Shown piece after piece: positions 12,172 through 22,173 of a stretch of DNA of 64,000 nt. The translations under genes and the position numbers were made by a program. The notes under the pieces are model-generated. The model saw nothing but the letters and a program-made list of their open reading frames with translations. It had not been told where the DNA came from and ran no database searches. The first letter of the stretch is position 1. Each line of letters begins with the position of its first letter. Source of the stretch: Rhizodiscina lignyota (lineage: Eukaryota; Ascomycota; Dothideomycetes; Aulographales; Rhizodiscinaceae); assembly GCA_010015805.1 (NCBI GenBank), contig ML978123.1:620001-684000 (forward strand). The letters are read 5' to 3'.

Positions 12172-12966
12172 TCACCCTCCTGCTTTAGTGTAGGCCTCTC
12201 CATAAGCATTGTACCATTTATCGACCAACTCGTGCCCAAGTCCAGCAGGACAAACGTCTTTATCGCTCTTCCAGCCCTCCAAAACCTGCTCCATGAATTC
12301 GGATACGCTAAGCGCAACCTTGTTGCCATGATCTTTCTTATTGTCATCTGGATCTTTCCTCTCGCGATGCAGGGCCGTTTCGACGGTTGGAGGCACAATC
12401 TCCACGACTTTGATCTTCGATTGGGCAACCCGTAATTGTGACCGAAGATTGAGGGTGAAGAAGTGAACCCAAGCCTTCGTGCCATTGTACACAGGATTGA
12501 CGATGCTGAACGGATTGTACCCGAGCACAGAGGAAACATTCATGATAACCCCACCATTCGGCAAGCTGTTGATGTGCGGGACCAAAGAAACACTCAGGTG
12601 CATTGGACCACGAATATTCGTGTCGATTTCCCGGTCTGCTTTGTTCAGATCAAAGTCGTAGTCTGGGCCCAGGATCTGGAATGGTCGTTGGACACCTGCG
12701 TTATTGATCACGCAATCCAGCTCTGGATGTTTGGACACGATGTCTTTGACGAAACCTGAGATGGCTGAAATGTTGCCCACGTCGAGCACGTAGTAGTCCT
12801 TCGCTCCAATCTCCGATGCCGTTTTCTTGAGGTTAGATTCAGTTCGACCTGCAATGATCACCGATTTGCCCATGGCAATCAGCGTCTCGGCCATGGCTCT
12901 TCCAAGCCCTCCTCCGCCTCCCGTAATCAGAGCACATTGAAATGAGAGTGTGGAAACAGGCGCCAT
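12172..12966 (-). CDS. Short-chain dehydrogenase/reductase (classical SDR, DltE/YdfG-like)
   Basis: An NAD(P)-dependent oxidoreductase of 264 residues in one exon. The Rossmann nucleotide motif is TGGGGGLG at 15-22, an Arg at 41 follows the second strand (AGRTES), which favours NADP(H), and NNAG sits at 88-91. The catalytic set is Ser145 or Ser146 (NVSSVLG), Tyr160 and Lys164 (YNGTK). The C-terminal quarter contains the charged loop RERKDPDDNKKDH, typical of the DltE-like subgroup. The ATG at 12966 is preferred over an upstream in-frame GTG because it places TGxxxGxG at the usual distance from the start. The substrate is unknown. Confidence 0.9.
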   Translation of the reverse strand: MAPVSTLSFQCALITGGGGGLGRAMAETLIAMGKSVIIAGRTESNLKKTASEIGAKDYYVLDVGNISAISGFVKDIVSKHPELDCVINNAGVQRPFQILGPDYDFDLNKADREIDTNIRGPMHLSVSLVPHINSLPNGGVIMNVSSVLGYNPFSIVNPVYNGTKAWVHFFTLNLRSQLRVAQSKIKVVEIVPPTVETALHRERKDPDDNKKDHGNKVALSVSEFMEQVLEGWKSDKDVCPAGLGHELVDKWYNAYGEAYTKAGG

Positions 12967-13717
12967 ATGTGTTTGATTGTTGCTTTGAGTGCTCAGATTG
13001 CAACAGGCCGTCACTTTAAATGCTAAATCAAAGCCACCAGTCCGTGAAATCCGCAGGTAACACTCGAATGATCTTGAGTAATGATTTAGGAAGCTTACAA
13101 GCTGAAAACAGCAGTGTGATCATGACTGTGAAGCTTATGCAATAACCTCTCCACATCATGCACGGCCATATGTAAACAACATTCCAACGCTTTCGATGGC
13201 AATAAAAATCACCTGGTCGAGTTTCCTGGACGGGAAGTTGCAAGGTTGTCCGCGTACAGTGAAGAGAGATGATGGTTGCATTGTCGAGTTTCTGATGTCA
13301 CAGAGTTTGCATTGGTCGGCGATAACTCTGAGCATGTAGTTGGAGCGGAGTGGAGTGGAGTTGGTACAAAAGCCACGAAGACCCCCATGCAACTTCTCAA
13401 TACGAATTAGCGCGATTCCTTTCAGTGGACCACTCCGACCATGTCTACTCAGTACTCGTAAGGTATCTTGAATTTCTAAATGATGTTGCACCAGCACTGC
13501 CTGTTCTCCATGAATGGAATAAGATAAATCATCAGATCGTAATCCGGACGCTACGTGGGCATATCGTCACCCAGAATGTGGTTGGGCCGTTCGTTCACCC
13601 ACCTGCACATTAGCTTTTCGCGTCCATAATTGTGCTAATGATCAGTTAGTGCCTGAGGTGGTACCATTGCTAATAAGCTTCAATTTATTAAGCTGAAGAC
13701 GTAGAAGCCTCTAAAAG
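12967..13717. other. Intergenic
   Basis: Upstream of the dehydrogenase and downstream of the photolyase, both on the minus strand. A 113-codon minus-strand frame at 13156..13497 has no recognisable features; nothing else stands out. Confidence 0.4.
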
Positions 13718-15791
13718 TCAATTTCTTTTGCTCCTCTTAACCATGCCATCCAATGTACCCTGTCCAGCCCCTCTCTTCTGCCCTTTCGGTACCACACTCC
13801 CCTCAAACCTCCCTTCACCCTCGTTGTTTTCAATCATAGCACCCCGAGGGCCACCTTTCCCCTCCGTTGGCCCTTCCGCTTCATCAGGAAATAGTTCCCT
13901 CCAAGTCCCATCAAGGACCTTTGGATTATTCCCATACAGACCCATCTCATAAGCCTTCTTCATGCCCCGAATACAAATCTCCCTTCTCTCAGCAAAGTCA
14001 AACATGGGCTTCGGGTACAGCTTATACTCCCCTTCCTGCTCTTGACTCCCGTCGCCTTTGATCAGCATACCAGCCTTCTTCTGATCTGAAATAGGACACT
14101 TCGTGGGCTCGAAGATGTACTTGTCCGGCATGTTCGCCAGCTCCGGCACAAATCGCTTGATGAATCTCGCACCTTGCGCCTCGCCCCACTTCTTCCCAAA
14201 GGCATAAGGACTGTAGCATCTGTAGAACTGGCTGTAGAAAGCGGTGCAACTTAGCCACTGCCAATTGCCCACGTTGCACGCGACTTCGTGGTCGATCAGC
14301 CATTCCTCAAATACCTCAGCGCCGCGTTGCCAGTCAACGTAGCAGCCACCGCGTGTGAGGAAGCACGCTACCATGTGGCGGCCGAGGTGGTGGATCCAGC
14401 CTTCAGTCTTTAGCTGGCGCATCAGTGCGTCCACGAAGGGAAAGCCAGTCGTTCCGTTGCGCCAGCGTTGAAACCATTGTTCGGCTTCCGTGGAGTCGAC
14501 GTCGTAGGCAGGTTCTGGGGCGGGAGAAAGACGATCTGCCGATGCTGCATCTTTTGCGGAATCCTTGTTGACTGTAGAGACTTTCGCTGGGAGGTGCCAC
14601 GGAACGAATCTACAGTGTGAATTACCGATTGTTTGAGAAAACAAATGGCCGAGCGCTGCTTGGGCACCGAAGTACATGTCTCTGAATAGGAGCTGGCCTG
14701 TGAGGCTTGTTGGAGGCTGACTTGTCTTCTTGCCTTGTTTCTTGTATCGGTCTACTGTATCTTGTACACGCCAATAGAACTCGCGACAGCTTAGGCTGCC
14801 AAAATGGAGATGATGGCTCAGCACTGTCGTGTCAGGGGGTTCGAATGCGGTAGGTGCAGTCTTTGGCTTCTCAAACGTCGCGGTGTAATTGGTGTCCTTG
14901 ATTACTTTAGCCAGCGAGGCCAGCGCTACGGATTCTCCACCTTTATGCCTTGTCGTAGCAGGTAGCAATCCCACCTCATCCATAGTCGGTATAGCAAAGT
15001 CTCCTTTCGGTCCAACAAGCTTCGAGTAGGACTTGTCTGGATGCTTCCGCATCTCGAAGGACCAATCAGGACCGTCGTTAGGAGGGTCCTGATCCAAATT
15101 AAGCGTTATTTTGCCAGGATCAGGAATGGACTTTGGCCTGTCAATGGGTCTCGGTACATGGCCAATCTTCTCGCTTGCCTGTAATTTTCAATTAGACGTC
15201 AAGAAATTTCAGAAGGCTGTCATCTGGCCTACGCGTTCAACCTGAGTGATATTCATTGTAGGCTTCCCACCATTTGCTTTCACTAGCTCGTCGGGATCGA
15301 ACAATGTTCTTCCATAAACTGAGATAACCTCCACTCCCGAATTGTTTGCCAGTTCTTGCACTCTAGTATCCCTGTCCCTTGCATAGGCATCTGTATCCTT
15401 CTCAAAGACGAGGTGTGATATGTTCCATGCCTTGAACAACTTCGGCAATAATGTGATCGGTCCCTCTCTAATGAGCAGCAACTTCTGCTTCGGATTGATA
15501 CCCTTCAGCGACTCGGAGACGTCGTCGAGACACTCTAGCCTGCGACTCCATCATCAGCATCGCATTCCTGGATGGAATTGACGAAAAGTCTCACAGTATC
15601 TTCCACCTGTTCGGTCCACCCCTCGCTCTGTATACATAATGCGGATCCCAGCACCACACGGGATACAAGCATTCTGGCTTGAGGTCCAGCGCGGCTTTCA
15701 ACGCTGGAGAGTCGTGGAAGCGCAGGTCGGTTCGAAACCAATATATCACGCGTGGCTTGTCTCCAGAGCTCTTTTGCTTAGTTTTTGTCAT
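13718..15791 (-). CDS. Photolyase/cryptochrome family protein, (6-4) photolyase-like
   Basis: A flavoprotein that repairs UV lesions with blue light or senses light. Exons 15791..15595, 15539..15233 and 15178..13718 give 654 residues; introns are 55 and 54 nt. The N-terminal photolyase domain reads VIYWFRTDLRFHDSPAL and continues with LPKLFKAWNISHLVFEKD. The FAD domain includes LTGQLLFRDMYF, then MRQLKTEGWIHHLGRHMVAC with the double His of the (6-4) photolyase/animal cryptochrome clade, and VACNVGNWQWLSC, with Asn at the position that faces flavin N5 in repair enzymes. A roughly 40-residue Ala/Ser/Asp-rich insertion (around KVSTVNKDSAKDAASAD) interrupts the FAD domain. The 80-residue tail is polar, with basic GMVKRSKRN at the very end that could act as a nuclear signal. 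Repair activity is inferred from these residues, not shown. Confidence 0.88.
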
Positions 15792-16512
15792 AGCTGCAAA
15801 CGTCGCAAAGGAGGGCAGGCTTTAGGACGGAACGGATGGAGATTGATGGAATCCTCGCAGGGTTTGATGGTAGTTGAAAGGCTAAGTGATGCCTCGGGCG
15901 AAGGAAGAAAGTGCGCATACGAGAAGGCAGAGCTGACAAGACATAATTTTTCAGGCAATTGAGCCTACTTCTTGTACCTGAAGCTCTAGAAAGTCATGAT
16001 GTAGATGGATCTGGCGGATCTGAACTTAAGCTACCCCTAGTCGCTAGCGCCGATCCACCAGATCGCTACTCCAATCGGAGCTTTCACATGCCGGCATAAT
16101 GGTTCTCCGCTATATTCACACAGAAAGTACGGAGCCGTACAGAAACTAAAATATGTAGGTAACTTTTACCTTTTCCAGCCTCCCATTAAACTTCATCAGC
16201 GTTTAGTTAAACAATGCCAGACACGGCCGAACATTCATCTGGGCGAGACATCCTGTCGCACGAACGTTACTTAAAACAGTGCATATGAGCGAAAAGTTCG
16301 TGAAATGGCTTCGAAAGCATATGAAATTGTAGATGTAGAGGGCCCAGTAGGTGAAGGGCTCTCTAGCAATTTATATACACCAAAAATGAGGGAACCGATT
16401 GAGCTACTAGTCAATAAGGACTCATACAAGAGGTCTGTATTTGAAAGGTGTGGATTGGATTGTTCTAGAGAGGGCTATCTAAGAGCTGCTACTTAGAGAG
16501 GTGTAAATCGCG
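15792..16512. other. Intergenic, photolyase promoter region
   Basis: Upstream of the photolyase. It contains GATC-rich sequence with an imperfect inverted repeat (separate entry) and one near-copy of the TACGGAG motif at about 16128. Short open frames are not supported. Confidence 0.45.
16008..16064. promoter_or_regulatory. Imperfect GATC-rich inverted repeat upstream of photolyase
   Basis: GATCTGGCGGATC at 16008-16020 pairs with GATCCACCAGATC at 16052-16064: the reverse complement of the second copy differs from the first at one base. It lies about 220-270 nt upstream of the photolyase ATG. White-collar light-response elements in fungi are GATC-based (for example GATCGA-type), so a light-response role is a reasonable inference, not a demonstrated one. 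Confidence 0.4.
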
Positions 16513-17721
16513 TTACCAGAACGTCTCGATCTCGAACGGAATCGTGCTAAGCACTTGAGATGAATGATTTAGGTAGGCGTGACCGCTCGTGATAACCGTA
16601 CCAGACTTTCCATCGAAGCCCCAGAACTTGTTTAGTACGCTCGGATTGTACCAAGCCGCGTTAGGCCAGGACGTGTTTGAAACGACTCTGTAAGGTCCCC
16701 ATGGCTTTCGCGATGCATACCAGGTCCAGACAGTGGGATACAACGCCTGAGGGTATACGCCGTAGCCAGTGCGATTGGGGAAATACCATTCATTCAGGAT
16801 GTACTCCTCAAGATACGGATTGTAGATCGCCGCAGTAGAGCTTAGTTGATTCTGGCTGTAAAGCAGCGGCTTTGCATCAGAGAGATTCCGCGTCCACGAC
16901 ACCTCTGAAGGTGAGCCGTTAAAGAATTCCCAGTCCTTGCTGCTCAAATTTGCAATGCGCTCCCGTGGCACACGTCCCAATTGGATGCTGTCACCATTGT
17001 CCCATGAGCCATCGTTCGAGATAGCATAGGCGTACTTGTCTGAGCCATGTGGTCCTGCCTCGCCGTTGCGTCCATACTGAATGAAAGAAGGCGTGCCGAA
17101 TAATCTCCCGGGAAAAGTCGGGTTCGTGTAGCACTCTTCATCATCAGGTCCTTGGAAGGTGACACCATAATTCAACGACTTCAGGAGACAGCTGTTCTGG
17201 GCAGTCTGGCGGAGGCTGTTGTTTCCAGCGGCTGGCGCAAAATTGCGAGAAACCCACAAATATAACACGTCATCAAGCCATGAAAGACCGGTCGTCTTCC
17301 AACTGCCATCATCCCCATGCCCCATATCATCCCCGTGCAAGCCCCATTCTTTCTGAAGACAATTTACTGTGGCTGGCCGGAGATCCGCAACAGAAGGGCC
17401 CCTAGCTTTATTGATTATAATGTTGCTGCCATTTGGTGAGCAGGAGGCCTTGATGCCGGCAGAGTCGTCTATCGTGAACCACGTATCCCAATCCGGGCCC
17501 CAAGTGCTGTAGAATGTATCGCCGCCATCCTGTGCGTAACTCGTATTGGTGCCAAACGTGATCCACTTGATGCGAGGTCGGTCCTCAGCACAGGAACAGC
17601 TCTCTAACGGACCGTGGTAGCCTGTATCTATACCTACTTGGGAGTCATTTATTTGAGGGGGCGGATACTGTCCATAGGCGAATTGGATAAACAAGAATAG
17701 GAGATGCGTAGTGAACAGCAT
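16513..17721 (-). CDS. Secreted beta-propeller-like protein (DUF4185-like)
   Basis: A single-exon gene for 402 residues. A signal peptide is clear: MLFTTHLLFLFIQFAYG followed by QYPPP. The mature part has several N-glycosylation sequons (NDS, NTS, NGS, NLS, NHS) and eight or more Cys, fitting an exported glycoprotein. The stretch GDTFYSTWGPDWDTWFTIDD and the later PWGPYRVVSN recall DUF4185 and related glycosidase-like propellers, in which each blade reports a 'time, place, cost' style strand pattern. No catalytic residue can be named. The enzyme may act on an extracellular polysaccharide, but that is only inferred from secretion and fold. Neighbours give no further clue. Confidence 0.7.
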   Translation of the reverse strand: MLFTTHLLFLFIQFAYGQYPPPQINDSQVGIDTGYHGPLESCSCAEDRPRIKWITFGTNTSYAQDGGDTFYSTWGPDWDTWFTIDDSAGIKASCSPNGSNIIINKARGPSVADLRPATVNCLQKEWGLHGDDMGHGDDGSWKTTGLSWLDDVLYLWVSRNFAPAAGNNSLRQTAQNSCLLKSLNYGVTFQGPDDEECYTNPTFPGRLFGTPSFIQYGRNGEAGPHGSDKYAYAISNDGSWDNGDSIQLGRVPRERIANLSSKDWEFFNGSPSEVSWTRNLSDAKPLLYSQNQLSSTAAIYNPYLEEYILNEWYFPNRTGYGVYPQALYPTVWTWYASRKPWGPYRVVSNTSWPNAAWYNPSVLNKFWGFDGKSGTVITSGHAYLNHSSQVLSTIPFEIETFW

Positions 17722-18630
17722 TGTGAGAGAGATGGCAAGACACGCAATAAAATGAAGACTACTTGCTGTGCATATATGTGCCGACTATGTGCAAAAGTTT
17801 CAGCCCAGTATGCAACCCCAAGCTCCGCACGTGGTCTTTATATCCCCGATCTCGGGCCTTCAGCGCATAGCCTAATCGAGCAGCTGTGATTCCAAGCGTG
17901 TAAGCCTCTTAGCGTGGTTCGTTAGCCAGCGGAGCAGATTGTAGATGCAAGTCTGTGTGCTGGGAAAACCATGAGTTTAGATGTTGGGCGAAGAAATTCA
18001 GTTAAGAAGGCGCCCGCGGTATGATTGATTGATTGACTACTGCTTGAGACTTGAGGCCGATGAGGCTGATGTCGACTCAAAGGAGGTTGAGTTAGGTCGG
18101 ACGCCGCTGACGCGAGACGCAGGGGACAGTTATTGAAAATTGAATGTTAGGGTTAGGGTTTATGACTAATCTGTGTCAGGTCGAATCACGATGACTCAGG
18201 CTGCGCTCATACTAGCTCACTCCGACTTAGGTCGTGGTCGTGCTCAAGCTTGTTCAGTGTGGCTCAGTCTACGGCTCAAGCTGCTGACTTCACGCCACGT
18301 TACACTCCTATGTAACTCAGGTCTGGAAACAGAAGTAGCCATAGGTGAGATTACTTTTCATGTGAGAGTATTCCGCTATACGATCTAAAGGAGTATGTAT
18401 TCTTGAAGATCTGATTCCTGACATGTCCTAAATCTTGTGCTACAAATGGTATTCATGCTGCGCTCCACTTTAGTGCGTTCCGGAAGACAAGTCAATCTTT
18501 TCTGGACGCCATCCCAATCCGCGCCACATGCAAAAATACAATATCCTGATATGTCTAACATATCCTCTAATGCCCCCAAAAGCCAGACTCCAACGCCATG
18601 CCTAAATGTGCCAGAGCCTGAATGACAATC
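17722..18630. other. Intergenic with a short telomere-like repeat
   Basis: Upstream of the secreted DUF4185-like gene and downstream of the next minus-strand gene. It holds the TTAGGG pair at 18147; no gene is supported. Confidence 0.5.
18147..18158 (+). repeat. Interstitial telomere-type repeat, two TTAGGG copies
   Basis: Two perfect TTAGGG units, followed by TTTA. TTAGGG is the telomere repeat of most filamentous ascomycetes. Sites of this kind are bound by Tbf1/Teb1-type Myb proteins at some fungal promoters; the copy lies about 430 nt upstream of the secreted DUF4185-like gene. Confidence 0.6.
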
Positions 18631-19850
18631 TCAGTCATCCCATTCCTCATCTAATTGATCAATCAACCGATTCTCCGCATCAGACTGACCATTCCGCCCT
18701 CTTCCATACCCGTTCACAGCGACACGGCTGTAACTTCTCCGGCTTGGGAAGAACCGAGAGCAAGATGATGTCAGAATAATAAGGCAGTCTTTCAACGCAC
18801 TGCCAATACCAGCCCAGAGGGCGTAGTTAGGTAGCTGCCGCCATCCACGCTGGTTCAGGACATGTCGTTGATAGACGCAGCCGCCCACAATGTACACCAG
18901 AACAGCTATGAGAGCACTGCAGATTTCAGTCAGCACCTCCGTCATGATCTTGGGTGCAGAGAGAATGCAACTTACATGACCCCAAATACACCTCCTGGGC
19001 TAAGGCTCTCATTCGCACTCTCCACCCCCGCACATGCCGCAAGTGTCCTGACCTCGAAGAAATACGTGCACTCGTCCATCGAGCCCACGAATGAGATGTG
19101 CGCCTTAGGCGCAAGAGGGTCCTTCTCGCAGTGCAGACTCAGAATCGAACTCTTCCTCCTTACACCGTCATGGCTCGTAGAACTATTATCCGGCCTTCTC
19201 CAATCGTCATCGTCATCGTCATCGACGTCGTCGTCATCATCCCAAAACGGTCTTGCTGGACTCTTTCCTGCCTTCTCTAGCTCCGCCGCTTCATGCGGTA
19301 ATAAATCCCTTCTCTTCGCTTCTCTCCGCGGCGCAGACCTCCGGTCCAGAAAGCTCGGCGAGCTGCCTGGACACGGACTGCCCTCTGTGTAATTAAGCAC
19401 CAACTTCCTGCCCCTAAACACCGGCTCGGTATTCAATGTGCCAATACTGTACGTGCGTCCACCCTTCTCATAGTATCCCGTAACATTCGTCCACAACCGC
19501 TCATCCACACCCTCGACATCGCGTAGCCCCTCGACTACCGGCGCACAGAAGTTCAGCGTGAAGTTAGCATTATAGTCGTACCCGCGCGCATGCCAACTCT
19601 TCGCCTCGTACGGCTCTGCGTCGTCCTTGTGCTTCTCGAGGTCCTTGTCTGTCGCCGGCCGCTTCGCGATCTGGTTGAGGTCGAAGAAGGCATTACTCGA
19701 AGGCGAGCGAACGGTGCAGGGTTCTAAAGGTTTGGATTTCTTGTCCGAAGCGGCTGAGGCAACGGAGGTGAGGCATAGGAGCAGGAGAAGCGTGGTGACG
19801 AGGAGGGAGTGTGGCGCTGCGACAGTGCGCGGAAAACGTGAGGGTATCAT
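18631..19850 (-). CDS. Mannose-6-phosphate-receptor/Atg27-like type I membrane protein
   Basis: Exons 19850..18976 and 18916..18631 give 386 residues; the 59-nt intron has a GTAAGT donor and CTGCAG acceptor. A signal peptide or anchor lies at about residues 12-33 (SLLVTTLLLLLCLTSVASA). The lumenal part has an MRH-like pattern of spaced Cys and sequons (FNFC-type: NFTLNFCAPV, then LHCEKDPLAPK). One transmembrane segment follows in exon 2 (ALIAVLVYIVGGCVYQ). After it comes HVLNQRGWRQLPNYALW, the juxtamembrane block shared by fungal Mrl1-type and Atg27-type sorting receptors, then a basic/acidic cytosolic tail. A run of 13 mostly Asp residues (about 208-220) interrupts the lumenal domain. A role in Golgi-endosome/vacuole sorting is inferred from family. 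Confidence 0.78.
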
Positions 19851-20478
19851 TGTGATTGACCGGCAATCATTTGGAAAGAGTAGATAGAGAAAGATGGCTC
19901 AACGAGGGACAAGAAATGGTTACTGAAAGGTGGACGAAGGGCGACTCGTTAGCGCAGGTAATTGCCCTGCAGGAGGATCAGATAGAGTCCGAAAAAGGTT
20001 GCCGAGGTATCTCCGGCTAATCCGAATTAGGAAAGGGGATGAAATTGACGCGCACGCTTCACTTTTCGTCGGAGCAATTGGCCCACGTATTCGTCTCTTC
20101 TATGTCGCACGGCACAGCAAAGACTGAGAGAGAGAGATTATGTTACAGTTCTGCGCTCTCCTCTAGGCAGCAAGCATCTATTTCTGCCAGACGATCCGTA
20201 CATGTCATCTCACGTCAAAGGATTGAGCCAGGGGCTGGATGCTGCGCGTCTTACTCCGCTCTGGTGGAAGCATCACCACTATCTCAGACACAGGATTTTG
20301 TAGAAGTGAAATGTATCGAAGTCCTTAATTGTGCTGACTACCGCTCTAGTACGAGTACCCCGGAGGGACCAATCCATTGGGGACAGAATGCGGATCCACG
20401 TCGACAAGTGTCGATATATGAGAACCATACGTTTAGTCGTCCTTGGGCCGACCCTTTTTCAACCCATCGAAGGTCCAA
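19851..20478. other. Intergenic
   Basis: Promoter of the receptor-like gene and 3' flank of the RBR gene, both on the minus strand. I see no gene or motif of note. Confidence 0.4.
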
Positions 20479-22173
20479 TCATCGACCATACGCATTGATC
20501 TGCAGCAAGCGCTTTGCGCAGCGCTCGCATGCAAGAAACCCGCAGCTCGTGCACTCAACGGCAACCGAGTGCTCATTGTTCTTCTTCTTCCATGATTTAT
20601 GTCCGCCTATGAAGGAATTGTTCGGCCTCTCGGTGGGAGACTCGTTCTTCCCGCCCTTGATCTTTTGCTCCGCCAGGTCTCCGAGTCCACCATGATACTT
20701 CAAGGTTCCTACCGCGGCATCCTCAGTGGTAGTGGGTTCTTCACCCTCGAAACCTTCAGGGCCGTCACCTTTTCCGTACACCACCTTCCAACACCGATGG
20801 CATTGCATGTCTCGAATGAGTTTGTCATGGCAGTCGTCATTTTGAAGTTCCATGAGCCGCTTATTGAGCAGCTCGATGCCATCCGTCTCATCCACGACAC
20901 TCGTGGTGAATGGTGCCTCCACAATCGACCATTTGTGGCTGCAATTGAAGAAATTGTGCTTCTGCTCTTCCGGTTCTTCTCCAAAGTTCAGATTAGACGC
21001 TTCCCAGTATGCCTGAGAGTGACCATCCAGGTTCCGGGGGGTGTCGGAATATGATGGCCTTTTTTCCTCGCTTTCGTTCTTTTCCTCCACTTTCTCGGCT
21101 AACAGTGCCTCTCTACGTGCAATGCCCGTCTCCACGATGCTGAAGGATGGACCTTGTGGCCTTGTCGTCCGTCTACCCCATTGCGTTGCCGCGTAGACGT
21201 CAGCAAGCAAGCGTCTCGTCCGATGTGCCATTCCTCTGCGCCAAGACTGTATTTCGTTTGTTTCTTGTTCTGTGTCGCCCTCGTTCGTGTCTACTTGCGT
21301 GTGGTCATTGCTCGCGTCCTCTTCTATGGTGTCCTCGTTCGTATCTTGTTCCGCATCTTCTTCTTTCGTGTTTTCCTCTGGGTCGCCCTCATTGGTTGGT
21401 TCTTTGTGAGAGTCATCTACACTAGATCAATCCTCATCCTCGTCACAGTAGGTATGTGGGCTCTCACCTTCGATCTCAAGTTCCGCATCAGATTCACGTC
21501 CGAGGTCCGAATAATCATCCAGTTCACTTTCGCCGCGAGTATGCGTGCAGCCATCTCTCTCACATTGCGACAAGCTTTTAAGGCACCACCAACAAAAGTT
21601 TACGGCACACCAGCCACACTGCATGTGGCTGCATCCGAACATCCTCCTAACCGCATTCTTGCACCTGGGGCATTGCTTGTATCCCCACTGGTCTAGGCTT
21701 TGCAGTAGCGCTGCTGCTCCGTGGTCATCTCTCTCCGGGCACTTGTCTCCGCCGTGCTCTTCTCCGTGGCACTCTGTGCATGCCTTTGTGTTACACTTCT
21801 TACACGACACAACCCACAATAAGGCTTCTTCCACCTCATCGACTTGGGCGCCGCTGATCCACGCCGAGCACTCTCTCTTCGGGCAATAGAAACCCCCATC
21901 ATTCCTGAGCACTGACTCCTCGAACTTCTCCTTGAACGTCTTGACGACGTCCTCGTCTAGGCCCGGCACCACGACATGCAGTGGGATCAATCTGCAGCAG
22001 CTCGGTGGTAGGAATGGGCGATTCGCGATGGCAGACGTGAACATACTCGCGAGGCAGCCGCCACAGCATCTCATCCCACACCACATTGACGGACACGCCT
22101 GCAGGAGACGCGTCTCTGGGATATCATGGTTTTCCTTTTCCGTGCAGGCCGAGCATTGCCGTTGAAACGACAT
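20479..22173 (-). CDS. RBR-type E3 ubiquitin ligase (RING1-IBR-RING2)
   Basis: RBR ligases take ubiquitin from an E2 onto a RING2 cysteine before passing it to a substrate. Exons 22173..21468 and 21416..20479 give 547 residues. The 51-nt intron (GTGAGA donor, GTAG acceptor) removes the only in-frame stop; both exons share one frame. RING1 is at about 7-62, starting RQCSACTEKENHD and rich in Cys (WCGMRCCGGC). The IBR lies at about 94-150 (FYCPKRECSAW, SCKKCNTKACTEC). RING2 is at 168-209: CPRCKNAVRRMFGCSHMQC, with Cys181 in the place of the catalytic Cys of parkin-type enzymes. The C-terminal half is acidic and low-complexity, ending with a further Cys pair module (VECTSCGFLACERCAKR), so a second zinc site is likely. 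The ATG at 22173 is used; an in-frame ATG 30 codons upstream would add a non-conserved leader. Confidence 0.85.

Noticed and set aside
20039-20695. 218-codon plus-strand frame opposite the RBR 3' end
   Set aside because: Antisense shadow of the RBR C-terminal exon.
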